Shown here piece after piece: positions 53,238-61,932 of a DNA stretch of 64,000 nt. The stretch comes from an uncultured Tenacibaculum sp. Its GTDB lineage: Bacteria; Bacteroidota; Bacteroidia; Flavobacteriales; Flavobacteriaceae. The position numbers were made by a program, and so were the translations under genes. Positions within the stretch are counted from its first letter, which is position 1, and every line of letters begins with the position of its first letter. Where the stretch lies: NCBI RefSeq assembly GCF_947498805.1, contig NZ_CANMLT010000005.1, forward strand, positions 310,001-374,000, written 5' to 3'. The notes under the pieces were generated by a model. The model saw nothing but the letters and a program-made list of their open reading frames with translations, did not search any database and was not told the origin of the DNA.

Positions 53238-53806
53238 TATATTTCTTTTTGTTTTACTTGGATATCTCCAGTAATATCCTTCGCTATGAACTGTGTTAAA
53301 TCTTGTTTTGATTCAAATCCAAAACCATTAATTACACTTTCTGGGGTAGTTAATCTAAAACCGTCTTCAGTAAAAAAGTAAGCTTCTTTCTGATCCCAAA
53401 ACAATTGGTTCGTTTCTAATTTTGAATTATCAGTATGATTAGTTATCACCACATTTCCTCTTATTTCCGAAACTTGCGTTTTTGAATATGTTAACGCATA
53501 ATTTCCTGTAATGGTAGTAGAGTCTTTTCCATTCTTATTTATAGAAACAATCTTTATCCCTTTTGGAAATTCATTATACGGATGCTCTTTTCTATTGGAA
53601 AAATCGAGTAATAGAGGTGTAATCAATCTTGATGTAACTCTTCCTGAATCTTTATACACATGATTTGTATTCTTAGCGACTCCAATAGGTAGATTTTTAT
53701 CTGCTAAAAAATCCTGTACTTCTTTTTTACTATTTACACAAGAAAAAAACATTGCCACCAAACTAATGATAGCAATGTTATTTATTATATGTTTTTTTCT
53801 ACTCAA
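53237..53806 (-). CDS. lptC: LPS export protein LptC
   Basis: A 189-residue periplasmic bridge component of the Lpt machinery, passing lipopolysaccharide from LptBFG to LptA. It has an N-terminal anchor with a Cys (VAMFFSCVNSK, possible lipobox) and the LptC beta-jellyroll: SRLITPLLLDFS, YNEFPKGIKIVS, ALTYSKTQVSEIRGNVVI, NSKLETNQLFWDQKE and TPESVINGFGFES. The Asn-Gly-Phe-Gly-Phe-Glu-Ser strand is typical of Bacteroidota LptC. It follows the TPR gene by 12 bp. Confidence 0.88.
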   Translation of the reverse strand: MSRKKHIINNIAIISLVAMFFSCVNSKKEVQDFLADKNLPIGVAKNTNHVYKDSGRVTSRLITPLLLDFSNRKEHPYNEFPKGIKIVSINKNGKDSTTITGNYALTYSKTQVSEIRGNVVITNHTDNSKLETNQLFWDQKEAYFFTEDGFRLTTPESVINGFGFESKQDLTQFIAKDITGDIQVKQKEI

Positions 53807-53818
53807 AATCTATATTGA

Positions 53819-55135
53819 TTATGGTACTCTTACAGTTTCACCAATCCAACATCCTACTCTATAAGAAGAACCTGATGCTAATCCTTTTTGGAAAACTAAT
53901 TTCTTAGAAGGTACATTTCCTTTATAGTTATTAATATATCTTCCTGCACCACATCCTGGATCTACTCTTTTTGCTCTTTGTGCTTTATTTAAAGCTGCAA
54001 CGTATACCATTCTCTTTTCAAATTCATCACTTCCACAAGAGTTTGCACTCCTAGCATATAAACTTGCAATAAATAAATATGCCTTACCCATGTTTGGATT
54101 ATATCTTAATGCTTCTCTAGCTAATGCTCTTGCTCTACTTCCGCTTGCACTTTGAGCTTCTCTTAACTTATACTTTGCTTTCTTTAATGGATCTGTTTCT
54201 AAATCGAATGCCTTTTTTCTCATTTGAGCAGCACCTCCTTTATCACCATTCTTAGCTAAAACTCCTGCTAAGAAGTTATAAGCGTCTGCTGATTGAGTTG
54301 TTTCTGCATAAGCATTTGCAAGTTTTTCAAATAATGGATCAGTTGCACATCCTTTATTATACATTCTAGAAACTGCTCTTTTTAACCAAACTCCGTTAGC
54401 TTTATTAGCTTCAAAATCTCTACTATAAATTGGAATTAATCTTTCACAAGTAGCTATTTCTGAAATTGTAGCATCTAAACCACCTTCTACTTGACCTAAA
54501 GAAGTTGAGTTAATAGTATAAGCTCTTAAATTTCTTTTTTCTTTGGCAGAAATTGTTTTTAAAGAATCCTTTATTTGTAATGCTGCAATTTTCTTGTTAT
54601 AATCATCTAACTTTTCTCCTACAGACTCCATTACATCATCATACGTATCAAATACTTTTTGAGGATTCGTATCTTTATTTTTTTCAGTTACGGTTTTAAA
54701 ATATCTAAAGATATTCTTAACCCCCATATCCTTAGGTGAAATTTTATATGCTTTCTCTAAATATGAAAACGCCTCATCTTCAGAAGCCAACTTGTTTTTT
54801 AATACATAGGTAGCATAATCACTATGTGCTTTCGCAGCTCCTTTTTGAGGGAAATTTGCGATTCTTGCTTCATATAGCTTCTTAACTAAACCGTGATCTT
54901 TAGTTGCCTCTGCTAACTTTGCCCCATATTTATAAATATTGACTGATAATTTTGGGCAATTAGTTAAAAGGTAATCTAAATTTTGCTTAGCGTCTCCAGT
55001 GTATTTTTTATTTTTAACATCACCGCTCATTAAGTTATACTTAACCAGACACTCTTGATTTGCCTGTGCCTTAACCCCGCTTACGGCTACAAACAAAAAT
55101 AATCCTGTTAGTAAATACGTAATTTTTTTCATCAT
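53819..55135 (-). CDS. Exported TPR-like protein
   Basis: A 438-residue protein with a signal peptide ending GVKAQ (about residue 24). The body is helical with irregular tetratricopeptide-like repeats: YGAKLAEATKDHGLVKKLYEAR, SDYATYVLKNKL, AYKISPKD, and a late LREAQSASGSRARALAREALRYNPNMGKAYLFIASLYA. Cys residues at CATDP, NSCGSDEF and DPGCGAGR may form disulfides. Bacteroidota carry this gene beside lptC; function is unknown but probably in envelope assembly. It sits 13 bp after the OMP gene. Confidence 0.8.
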   Translation of the reverse strand: MMKKITYLLTGLFLFVAVSGVKAQANQECLVKYNLMSGDVKNKKYTGDAKQNLDYLLTNCPKLSVNIYKYGAKLAEATKDHGLVKKLYEARIANFPQKGAAKAHSDYATYVLKNKLASEDEAFSYLEKAYKISPKDMGVKNIFRYFKTVTEKNKDTNPQKVFDTYDDVMESVGEKLDDYNKKIAALQIKDSLKTISAKEKRNLRAYTINSTSLGQVEGGLDATISEIATCERLIPIYSRDFEANKANGVWLKRAVSRMYNKGCATDPLFEKLANAYAETTQSADAYNFLAGVLAKNGDKGGAAQMRKKAFDLETDPLKKAKYKLREAQSASGSRARALAREALRYNPNMGKAYLFIASLYARSANSCGSDEFEKRMVYVAALNKAQRAKRVDPGCGAGRYINNYKGNVPSKKLVFQKGLASGSSYRVGCWIGETVRVP

Positions 55136-55148
55136 TTATCAGTTTTTA

Positions 55149-56423
55149 TTAATCTATTTGTCTCTTTACAAACCAGTTTCTGCTGTTCAAAGATAAACTT
55201 AATCTTACATTAAAATAATTTTCTTGTATTAAGTTATTATTAGTTGTTCCTCTTTGTCCATATTCAAATCCAATATTTAAATTAGATGCTTGACCTGGTA
55301 ATGGCAATCCTAATCCAACATTTATGCCAAAGTCTTTTACAGCTGTAAAATTATTAGAACTTCCTGTATTAACTAATAACCCAACATTTTCAAAACGCGC
55401 CCCCGCTCTATAAGTTATCCTATCCCAATAACTTGATATAGAGTTCTTTTTAGGAATATAATACCCACCAAATGAAAATTTTCTTGAATCATCGTATCTA
55501 AAAGAAGTTCCATCTGTTATTAATGAATTATTTGTAGACAATGCTTTTTGGAATTGTTGATTAACTCCAACGTACCATTTATCTAACTTTCCAATACCAA
55601 CTCCAAAAACAGTTTTTAAAGGGATTGTTATATTTCCATTTATATTCGTAGTAGAGTTGATATCTTTTTCTATTTCAGACCCATTAGAATTAAACACTAC
55701 AGAATAAAACTTGTCAGTACCAGTACCTGTTAAATCAGACTGTAAAGTCATTGCTAATCCTGTTTGTAATTGCAAATCATTTTTTAATTGTGTCTTATAC
55801 TGAGCTCCTAATTTAAACTGTCCTCCTCGAATATTTAATTCTTCACTATTCTTAGATCCTCTAGCAACTCCTTCACGTACATTTAAAATCGTGTTTTCAG
55901 TATTTCCGAAAATAAATGCTGCTTCTGCTCCTAAAGAAAGTCCTTCGTAGACATACATACCAAAACTAGCGTAGATCTTATTTGTACCTCCACTTCCTCT
56001 AAATACTGTTACGTCTTGAGCATTACTATTATTTACTAAAGAATATCCTACAGAAGAAAAAGGTTGTAATCCAACAGAAAACCCTGCTTTTTTACCAATA
56101 GGAAATCCTAAAGCTATATATCTTAAATTCGTTGAGTTTCCAGACTGAGAACTATTCCCTTCTTTTAAAGTTAAAAAAGTTAAGCTTCCTCCTAGACCAT
56201 AAGTTGCATAACGTAAATCTGCATTGGCCGCAGGATTCACAAAGTTTAAATACTTTGAATCTTTCATTGCCACTCCAATTCCCCCCATAGAAGCTTGTTC
56301 AACTGTTACTGCTTCAAAATTCTCACCTATTCCAAAAACAGAATACGGTGAAGCACTGTTACGTTGTGCTAATAATGTTACTGAGCTTAATACGAATACT
56401 CCTAGTAATATCCTCTTAATCAT
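55149..56423 (-). CDS. Outer-membrane beta-barrel protein (OmpP1/FadL-like)
   Basis: A 424-residue protein with a signal peptide ending TLLAQ (about residue 19) and alternating beta strands ending in an aromatic residue. The N-terminus (SASPYSVFGIGENFE, then ASMGGIGVAM) resembles the FadL/OmpP1 family hatch, and the final strand NVRLSLSLNSRNWFVKRQID closes the barrel. Substrate is unknown. Its start overlaps the end of coaX by 8 bp. Confidence 0.78.
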   Translation of the reverse strand: MIKRILLGVFVLSSVTLLAQRNSASPYSVFGIGENFEAVTVEQASMGGIGVAMKDSKYLNFVNPAANADLRYATYGLGGSLTFLTLKEGNSSQSGNSTNLRYIALGFPIGKKAGFSVGLQPFSSVGYSLVNNSNAQDVTVFRGSGGTNKIYASFGMYVYEGLSLGAEAAFIFGNTENTILNVREGVARGSKNSEELNIRGGQFKLGAQYKTQLKNDLQLQTGLAMTLQSDLTGTGTDKFYSVVFNSNGSEIEKDINSTTNINGNITIPLKTVFGVGIGKLDKWYVGVNQQFQKALSTNNSLITDGTSFRYDDSRKFSFGGYYIPKKNSISSYWDRITYRAGARFENVGLLVNTGSSNNFTAVKDFGINVGLGLPLPGQASNLNIGFEYGQRGTTNNNLIQENYFNVRLSLSLNSRNWFVKRQID

Positions 56424-57147
56424 TCGCTAAATTATAATTCAATATTGTATGTAAACCTTCCAAAACAAAATTTGGATGGGCAAATATGACACTTTTTAAT
56501 TGTTTAGCCAAGAAATATGTGTCTCCTCCTGTTAAAACTACTGTTAAATCTTGATAGTCATCTTTATATTGCTCTATTACCCCATCTATTTCTCTACAAA
56601 CACCATTTACCACACCCGAGTGAATTGATGTATTTGTATCTTTTCCAATAACGGTTTCAACTTTTTCTGATGTTAACAACGGTAATTTTGCTGTAAAAGT
56701 ATGTAAAGCTTTATAGCGCATTTGTATACCTGGTGAAATAGCTCCTCCTAAATACTCTTTATTCATTGTAACAAATTCGTAGGTAATACAAGTTCCTGCA
56801 TCAATTACCAATACATTTTTATTCTTATAAGTACTCACTGCCGCAGAAGCTAGTGCTATTCTATCTACTCCCAAAGTTTTGGGTGTTTTGTATTTATTCT
56901 TAAACGGTACTTCTGTGGAAGAATTAAGGTACATTGGCTTCAAAAAATCATCTATTTTTTCTTTCTTTTCTCTCGAAATAGATGCTACTGAAGATATAAT
57001 ACTATGAGAAATTGAAAATTTTGAAATTATTTTTTTCAATTCTGAAATTATTTTAGACTTTTTAAAAACCACCAACTCAACCAAGCTATCCTGTTCATAA
57101 ACAGCCGCTTTCACTCTTGTATTACCTACGTCAATTATTAAGTACAT
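56416..57147 (-). CDS. coaX: Type III pantothenate kinase
   Basis: CoaX, first step of coenzyme A synthesis (pantothenate to 4'-phosphopantothenate), cytoplasmic. The 243-residue protein has the ASKHA phosphate loop DVGNTRVKAAVYE at the N-terminus, GVDRIALASAAV and VIDAGTCITYEFV around residues 95-125, GGAISPGIQMRYKALHTFTAKLP (pantothenate site), and VVLTGGDT near residue 205. All ATP- and substrate-binding motifs are present. It is the first gene of the seven-gene envelope operon; tRNA genes lie upstream on the opposite strand. Confidence 0.93.
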   Translation of the reverse strand: MYLIIDVGNTRVKAAVYEQDSLVELVVFKKSKIISELKKIISKFSISHSIISSVASISREKKEKIDDFLKPMYLNSSTEVPFKNKYKTPKTLGVDRIALASAAVSTYKNKNVLVIDAGTCITYEFVTMNKEYLGGAISPGIQMRYKALHTFTAKLPLLTSEKVETVIGKDTNTSIHSGVVNGVCREIDGVIEQYKDDYQDLTVVLTGGDTYFLAKQLKSVIFAHPNFVLEGLHTILNYNLAND

Positions 57148-57200
57148 ATCCTCTTTTTACAAAACTTCAAATTTACAATACATTTTTTTAAACTAATTGC

Positions 57201-57231
57201 TTTGTTAAATTAAAAAACGATTGTATATTTG
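57201..57231 (+). promoter_or_regulatory. Strong promoter of the tRNA-Phe genes
   Basis: TTTG (57201-57204), a 19-bp spacer, and TATATTTG (57224-57231) match the full Bacteroidota consensus. The predicted transcript begins about 20 bases before the first tRNA. Confidence 0.75.
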
Positions 57232-57257
57232 CATCCGCTAAACAAAAGCTAATAACT

Positions 57258-57330
57258 GGTGCCTTAGCTCAGTTGGTAGAGCAAAGGACTGAAAATCCTT
57301 GTGTCCCTGGTTCGATTCCTGGAGGCACCA
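57258..57330 (+). tRNA. tRNA-Phe (GAA), first copy
   Basis: A 73-base cloverleaf: acceptor arms GGTGCCT and AGGCACC with discriminator A, a D-loop with TTGGTAGAG, anticodon loop CTGAAAA giving GAA between AAGGA and TCCTT, and T-loop GGTTCGATTCC. The 3' CCA is not encoded after the discriminator and is presumably added after transcription. Confidence 0.97.
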
Positions 57331-57364
57331 CTTTTTTTGAAGCTTTTGATTGGCAAAACCAAAT

Positions 57365-57437
57365 GGTGCCTTAGCTCAGTTGGTAGAGCAAAGGACTGAA
57401 AATCCTTGTGTCCCTGGTTCGATTCCTGGAGGCACCA
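57365..57437 (+). tRNA. tRNA-Phe (GAA), second identical copy
   Basis: Same 73-base sequence as the copy 34 bp upstream, so the pair comes from a recent duplication or is kept identical by conversion. Both are probably processed from one transcript ending at the terminator at 57441-57470. Confidence 0.97.
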
Positions 57438-57440
57438 CAT

Positions 57441-57470
57441 AAAAAATCCGAACTTCTGTTCGGATTTTTT
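57441..57470. terminator. Bidirectional terminator after the tRNA genes
   Basis: AAAAAATCCGAAC (57441-57453) pairs with GTTCGGATTTTTT (57458-57470) around TTCT. It also ends the convergent gene at 57494. Confidence 0.88.
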
Positions 57471-57493
57471 GTTTTTATATGTTTTACTTCTAT

Positions 57494-58471
57494 TTATTTT
57501 AATCGAAACTTCATTTCTACTGGTAAGTGATCTGAAGCTTGTTCAAAACCATTCAATACCTTACCTTCTACATATTCAATCGAATTCTCTGTATAGAAAA
57601 TATAATCTATTCGCTCATATAAATCTTTCGTATCAAATGTATTTGCTGGATTTGCTACTTCGAAAGCCGCATTTCCAATATTGTCCATTTCAAACATTTT
57701 TTGAATTACTGCACTCTTATCTCTTGCTCTAGAATTAAAATCACCTAAAAGAATTGTAGGATAATCTTTTTTATAACTATTAAATAAATTAACCACATAG
57801 TCAAATTGACGTGATCTGGTTGGTTTATCGAACGCTTCTAAATGAATATTAATCACCACTACCTCCTTTTCTTCTAAAACAACTTTGGTTACCTGAACCA
57901 AACGCTCTAAATACAAGGCATCTCTATAAAAAGGATTATCAGGAACGCGTTCTAAAACAATACGCTCATAATCCTTTAACTCATATTTACTAACAATTGA
58001 TTGTCCAGAAACCATTTTTCCAAAATGCATACTTGGTGGCCAATACGGGTACGGCACATAATGCTCATCCCAGTTAACTCCTCTTGCCACATAGTTATAC
58101 CCTAACTTAGCTATTTCTTCTTCTTGATCTACCTCATAGGAACGCGCAGCATTGTAGTCTATTTCTTGAAACGCTATGATATCGGGGTTTTCTTTTTTTA
58201 TTTCTGAAACAACCTTGCTTAAATTAGCTTCGAATAATTCTTTTGGTTTGGCAATTGCTCTGTTATTTGTCATCCCACTTAAATACCCAATATTATATGT
58301 AACAATGCTATAAATAGAATCATTATCAACTTTGGTATTGTAACTGTGAGTAATTAGTTTTGCATACTCTTTCTCATTCATTGTAGGTGATGAGGCCCAC
58401 AAAAAAAACACGAATGCAAGTGCCGATAAAACTATTAATAGTTTTAAAAGAACTCTGATTATTTGCTTCAT
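57494..58471 (-). CDS. Endonuclease/exonuclease/phosphatase family protein
   Basis: A 325-residue protein with one N-terminal membrane helix (about 7-27). The rest is an EEP-fold phosphoesterase: TYNIGYLSG (first metal region), IAFQEIDYNAARS with the metal-binding Glu, a central loop, VVINIHLEAFD, TILLGDFNSRARD, and SDHLPVEMKF closing the active site. Such proteins may cleave nucleic acids, phospholipids or phosphoinositides; the substrate is not predictable. It faces the periplasm or the cytoplasm depending on the orientation of the anchor. It is divergent from the gene at 58559. Confidence 0.87.
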   Translation of the reverse strand: MKQIIRVLLKLLIVLSALAFVFFLWASSPTMNEKEYAKLITHSYNTKVDNDSIYSIVTYNIGYLSGMTNNRAIAKPKELFEANLSKVVSEIKKENPDIIAFQEIDYNAARSYEVDQEEEIAKLGYNYVARGVNWDEHYVPYPYWPPSMHFGKMVSGQSIVSKYELKDYERIVLERVPDNPFYRDALYLERLVQVTKVVLEEKEVVVINIHLEAFDKPTRSRQFDYVVNLFNSYKKDYPTILLGDFNSRARDKSAVIQKMFEMDNIGNAAFEVANPANTFDTKDLYERIDYIFYTENSIEYVEGKVLNGFEQASDHLPVEMKFRLK

Positions 58472-58492
58472 AAAAATTAAAAAAATGTTAAA

Positions 58493-58524
58493 TTGGTTTT
58501 CAAATTTAAACTTTTTTAGTTTTG
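58493..58524 (+). promoter_or_regulatory. Promoter of the 58559 gene
   Basis: TTG (58493-58495), a 21-bp spacer, and TAGTTTTG (58517-58524). A TAAATTTG box for the opposite strand (58501-58508) overlaps it, so the two divergent genes may compete for polymerase. Confidence 0.6.
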
Positions 58525-58558
58525 CTTAGTCATAGAAGCGTAATTTAAAATTAAAACC

Positions 58559-59008
58559 ATGAAAAAATTAGTAGCTTTATTTCTTTTAATGTTTACCGTA
58601 AGTACAACATTAGTAGCTCAAAAGAAACAAAAGGATGAATTAAGTATAGATCAAAAAACTGAATTAAAGTTAAAAAAAATGACTTTAAAACTTGATCTAA
58701 CACCTAAACAACAACGTCAAATTAGACCTTTATTAGCACAATCAGTTAGTGATCACATGGCCATGAGAGAAAAAAGAAAAGCCATGAAAGCTAAAGGGCA
58801 AGAACTTTCTTCTGAACAACGCTATGAGTTAAAAAGTAAAATGCTTGATAAGCAAATTGCTATTAAGCAGGAAATGAAACAAATTTTAAATGAACAACAA
58901 TACGAAAGATTTGAAAAATCTCTTTCTAGAAGAGTTCAAAAAGGAAAAAAACGTCTTAAGAAACACAAAAAGAAAAAACACTCTGAAAGGTCTAAAGATG
59001 AGTGGTAA
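58559..59008 (+). CDS. Small basic exported protein, Spy/CpxP-like layout
   Basis: A 149-residue protein with a signal peptide ending TLVAQ (about residue 20). The mature part is helical with L-T-P-K-Q-Q-R-Q-I-R-P-L near residue 55 and EQQYERFEKSL near residue 120, the layout of the LTxxQ-containing Spy/CpxP periplasmic chaperones, and a Lys-rich tail. It has its own promoter and terminator. The family assignment is tentative. Confidence 0.7.
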   Translation: MKKLVALFLLMFTVSTTLVAQKKQKDELSIDQKTELKLKKMTLKLDLTPKQQRQIRPLLAQSVSDHMAMREKRKAMKAKGQELSSEQRYELKSKMLDKQIAIKQEMKQILNEQQYERFEKSLSRRVQKGKKRLKKHKKKKHSERSKDEW

Positions 59009-59013
59009 AAAAT

Positions 59014-59044
59014 AAAAAAGTTCGGTTTTCAACCGAACTTTTTT
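59014..59044. terminator. Bidirectional terminator
   Basis: AAAAAAGTTCGGTT (59014-59027) pairs with AACCGAACTTTTTT (59031-59044) around TTC. It separates the convergent genes at 58559 and 59043 and touches the 3' end of the latter. Confidence 0.85.
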
Positions 59045-59729
59045 ATTTTAACCAATGGTTCAAATTTACTTTATATGTTTTTCCTATTGGAATAACATAA
59101 TCCTTAATTCTTATTCGATTTCCTTCTATTTCTTTTACCTTCTTCTTTGCTATAATAAAAGACTTGTGTACTTGTAAAAACAAATCATCATCTAACAACT
59201 CTTTAAATTCCGAAATTTTTTCTCTTACACTATACTCATCATCTATACATACCACTTTGCAATAATTCCCTAAAGCTTCTACAAATAATATATCATCGAT
59301 ATTTACCTGAATATATTTTTTATTACTTCTGATGAACAAACTATTCTCAGCGGTTTTTTTCACAGGTTTCACCTCCTCTTCTTTTGTATCTATTTTATTA
59401 ACAGCTTTTACGAGTCTCTCAAAGCTAAAAGGTTTTAATAGATAATCTACAACATTTAACTCATAGCCTTCCAAAGCATATTCTGCGTATGCTGTTGTTA
59501 CGATTATTTTAGGTGAATTCGATAGTACTTTTAAAAAATCAAATCCTTTAAGTTTAGGCATATTTAAATCTAAGAAAATCAAATCTACCTGATTATTAGA
59601 TAAAAAATCTAAGGCCTCAATAGCATCATAGCAACTGTTTTCAAACTTAAAATTTGGTAACACATCACAATATCCTTTTATGATATCATGAGCTACAGGC
59701 TCATCATCAACAATAATATATTTAATCAT
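59043..59729 (-). CDS. LytTR-type response regulator
   Basis: A 228-residue response regulator. The receiver domain (1-115) has the acidic pair DDEP near residue 8, phosphoacceptor Asp in LIFLDLNMP (about residue 54), a T-A-Y switch and KPFSFERL. The LytTR DNA-binding domain (about 130-225) begins FIRSNKKYIQVNIDDILFVEALGNYCKV and has VHKSFIIAKKKVKEIEGNRI. Its start overlaps the stop of the histidine kinase gene by 4 bp, so the two form a two-component pair. Target genes are unknown. Confidence 0.92.
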   Translation of the reverse strand: MIKYIIVDDEPVAHDIIKGYCDVLPNFKFENSCYDAIEALDFLSNNQVDLIFLDLNMPKLKGFDFLKVLSNSPKIIVTTAYAEYALEGYELNVVDYLLKPFSFERLVKAVNKIDTKEEEVKPVKKTAENSLFIRSNKKYIQVNIDDILFVEALGNYCKVVCIDDEYSVREKISEFKELLDDDLFLQVHKSFIIAKKKVKEIEGNRIRIKDYVIPIGKTYKVNLNHWLK

Positions 59730-60562
59730 ATAGCTTGTAATGTTAATTGAATATTGAACACTTCATCAATTGTTGAAGTTACTAATTTGTATTTATCTGG
59801 ATACACCAAATCTAATCTTCTAGTTAAATTTAACAATCCTACTCCAGCTTCTTTTTCTTTTTCCTCTTTATCAAAGTTATTTTCAACTTCAAAATAAATA
59901 ATCTTATCATCAGATTTTAACCGTATGTATACATATGCCTCCCCCCTAAGTCTTTCTACTCCATGTTTAAAAGCATTTTCTACCAAATTAATAAAGGTTA
60001 ACGGCATAATTTTCATATCCTCGTCTTCAATATCTATTACAAATTCTATTTTCAAATCTTTGTAATATCTCTTTTTATGTAAGGCAACAAAATTTCGTAT
60101 AAACTTAATCTCTTCCTTTAGTGTTACATATTCTTTTTCTCCTTGGTAAATACTGTAACGCATCATTTCTGACAACTCCAATACTATATTTTTTGCTTTT
60201 TCGGCATCCTTATCAATAGAACCATATAGGTTATTCAACATATTAAAGAAGAAATGAGGACTCACTTGAGCTTTTAAATACTTAAGTTCATTTTTTATTT
60301 TCTCATTTCGAAGTTTTAAGGTTTGTTTGATCTCTCTAAGAGCCCATCCAAATCCAATAACAAACAACAATCCGTAGTATAGAATTGTCAACACACTATA
60401 AACAGAAGGAAAATCAATAAATAAAACTACGTTATCCTTTCCTAAAACGATTATTTCGTAAGCAACAATTAATACTGGAATTAGTATTGAAATTGCTATA
60501 ACATACTTTAAAATTGTTTTATGTTTTTTACTTCTAATAAATTTCATGAAGTAAAAGTACAT
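59726..60562 (-). CDS. LytS-like sensor histidine kinase
   Basis: A 278-residue membrane kinase of the His_kinase/LytS type. Two transmembrane helices lie at about 20-40 and 55-75. The phosphoacceptor motif LKAQVSPHFFFNMLNNLY is near residue 105, and the ATPase domain has LTFINLVENAFKHG and the closing GVGLLNLTRRLDLVY. The sensor part is minimal, so the signal is probably in the membrane. ATG 60562 or the ATG five codons later are both possible starts. It is co-transcribed with the regulator at 59043. Confidence 0.88.
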   Translation of the reverse strand: MYFYFMKFIRSKKHKTILKYVIAISILIPVLIVAYEIIVLGKDNVVLFIDFPSVYSVLTILYYGLLFVIGFGWALREIKQTLKLRNEKIKNELKYLKAQVSPHFFFNMLNNLYGSIDKDAEKAKNIVLELSEMMRYSIYQGEKEYVTLKEEIKFIRNFVALHKKRYYKDLKIEFVIDIEDEDMKIMPLTFINLVENAFKHGVERLRGEAYVYIRLKSDDKIIYFEVENNFDKEEKEKEAGVGLLNLTRRLDLVYPDKYKLVTSTIDEVFNIQLTLQAI

Positions 60563-60758
60563 TTCCTTTTTCTTTTATTATTGGCTTCTTGTTAAACTAT
60601 CTAAAATTGAGGTTATACTATTTAAAAAGTGTGACAAACGGACTGTCCTACATAAAAGCATCCTTTTGTAATCAAAGAACCTCAACACATCCCAATAACT
60701 TTATTCAAACAAACCCTATGAATAGGTTTGCTTCATCAATATTTAATACTTAGAACTG

Positions 60759-61931
60759 ATGAAAAAAAGAATTTTACGATATTTTAAACACATTTTTGGT
60801 ACTATACTTACCTTATTTATTATTGGAGTTTGCTTTTTGCTATATGCTAACGGTACTTTTAATTATGGACAAAACCCGAAGCGTTATGACCTTTCCCATG
60901 AAGGACCCTATGTTTTTTTCGAAAACGACAGTCTTCTTTCTGTAAACTATGTAAAAGGTAATAAAGATGATGGCTTTTTTGTAGACACTCAAAAACACAG
61001 TACTCACAATTCTATCAAGGGCGACTGCTTTTTTCCTTTAGATACTTCTAAATTTGATTTTTCTATAAATCCAAATGTAAGCACTCCAAAAGCTATTTAT
61101 AATGATGGAAACAAAATTTTAGCTATTTCTGATATTGAAAGTAAGTATAAAACTTTCCGCGACTTTTTAATAAGCAATCAGGTTATTGACAAAGAACTTA
61201 ACTGGACTTTTGGTAAAGGACATTTAGTTTTAGTAGGTGATTTTGTAGATAGAGGTTTTTCTACCACCCAAGTTCTTTGGTTTATTTACAAGCTAGAACA
61301 AGATGCTAAAAAACATGGAGGAAACGTTCATTTTATCTTAGGAAACCATGAACTAAAAAACCTTCAAGGGCAATATAAATCTGCCGAACAAAAATATTAT
61401 GCCATTGCTTCTATCTTAGGAAAACAACAGTTTAATTTATATGATCAGAATTCTTTTTTAGGAAGATGGATCTCTTCTAAAAACACCATTGAACTTATCA
61501 ACGGAATTCTTTTTACTCATGGAGGAATTCATCCTGAAATTACTAAATCAAGTCTTACTTTGCACGATTTGAATCGAATTAACAGAGCTAATTATTACAA
61601 AAGATATTTTCCAAAACCAGAAAAAAATATGACGCAAACGGTTCTTTCTACTAAAAAAGGAATTTGTTGGTATAGAGGTTATTTTAAAGATGATCTATCT
61701 CAAGAAGAAGTTGAAAAAGGAATTGAAAAATTCAATGCAAAAGCTGTGGTTGTTGGACATACAATTCAATCTACAGTAAAAAAATATTACAATGGAAAAG
61801 TACTTGCAATTGACGTAAAACATCCGAATGATTATTTAAAAAGTTGGCCAAACAAAAAATCTGAAGGCTTGTTAATTGAAAACAACAAATATTTCACTGT
61901 ATTACATAACGGAACTAAAAAAGCTTTATAA
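60759..61931 (+). CDS. Ser/Thr-phosphatase-like metallophosphoesterase
   Basis: A 390-residue protein with an N-terminal membrane helix (about 13-31) and a phosphoesterase domain. The metal motifs are AISDIESKYKTF (D-x-E in place of D-x-H), VLVGDFVDRGF, FILGNHELKNL, FTHGGIHPEI and VVGHTIQST. This pattern is typical of the bacterial Shewanella-like protein phosphatases. The His-to-Glu change in the first motif is seen in the Flavobacteria family I recall. The CPBP gene begins one base after its stop. Confidence 0.85.
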   Translation: MKKRILRYFKHIFGTILTLFIIGVCFLLYANGTFNYGQNPKRYDLSHEGPYVFFENDSLLSVNYVKGNKDDGFFVDTQKHSTHNSIKGDCFFPLDTSKFDFSINPNVSTPKAIYNDGNKILAISDIESKYKTFRDFLISNQVIDKELNWTFGKGHLVLVGDFVDRGFSTTQVLWFIYKLEQDAKKHGGNVHFILGNHELKNLQGQYKSAEQKYYAIASILGKQQFNLYDQNSFLGRWISSKNTIELINGILFTHGGIHPEITKSSLTLHDLNRINRANYYKRYFPKPEKNMTQTVLSTKKGICWYRGYFKDDLSQEEVEKGIEKFNAKAVVVGHTIQSTVKKYYNGKVLAIDVKHPNDYLKSWPNKKSEGLLIENNKYFTVLHNGTKKAL

Positions 61932-61932
61932 T

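Noticed and set aside
57258..57437. Tandem tRNA-Phe genes as an integration site
   Set aside because: No integrase or flanking direct repeat beyond the duplicated tRNA itself.
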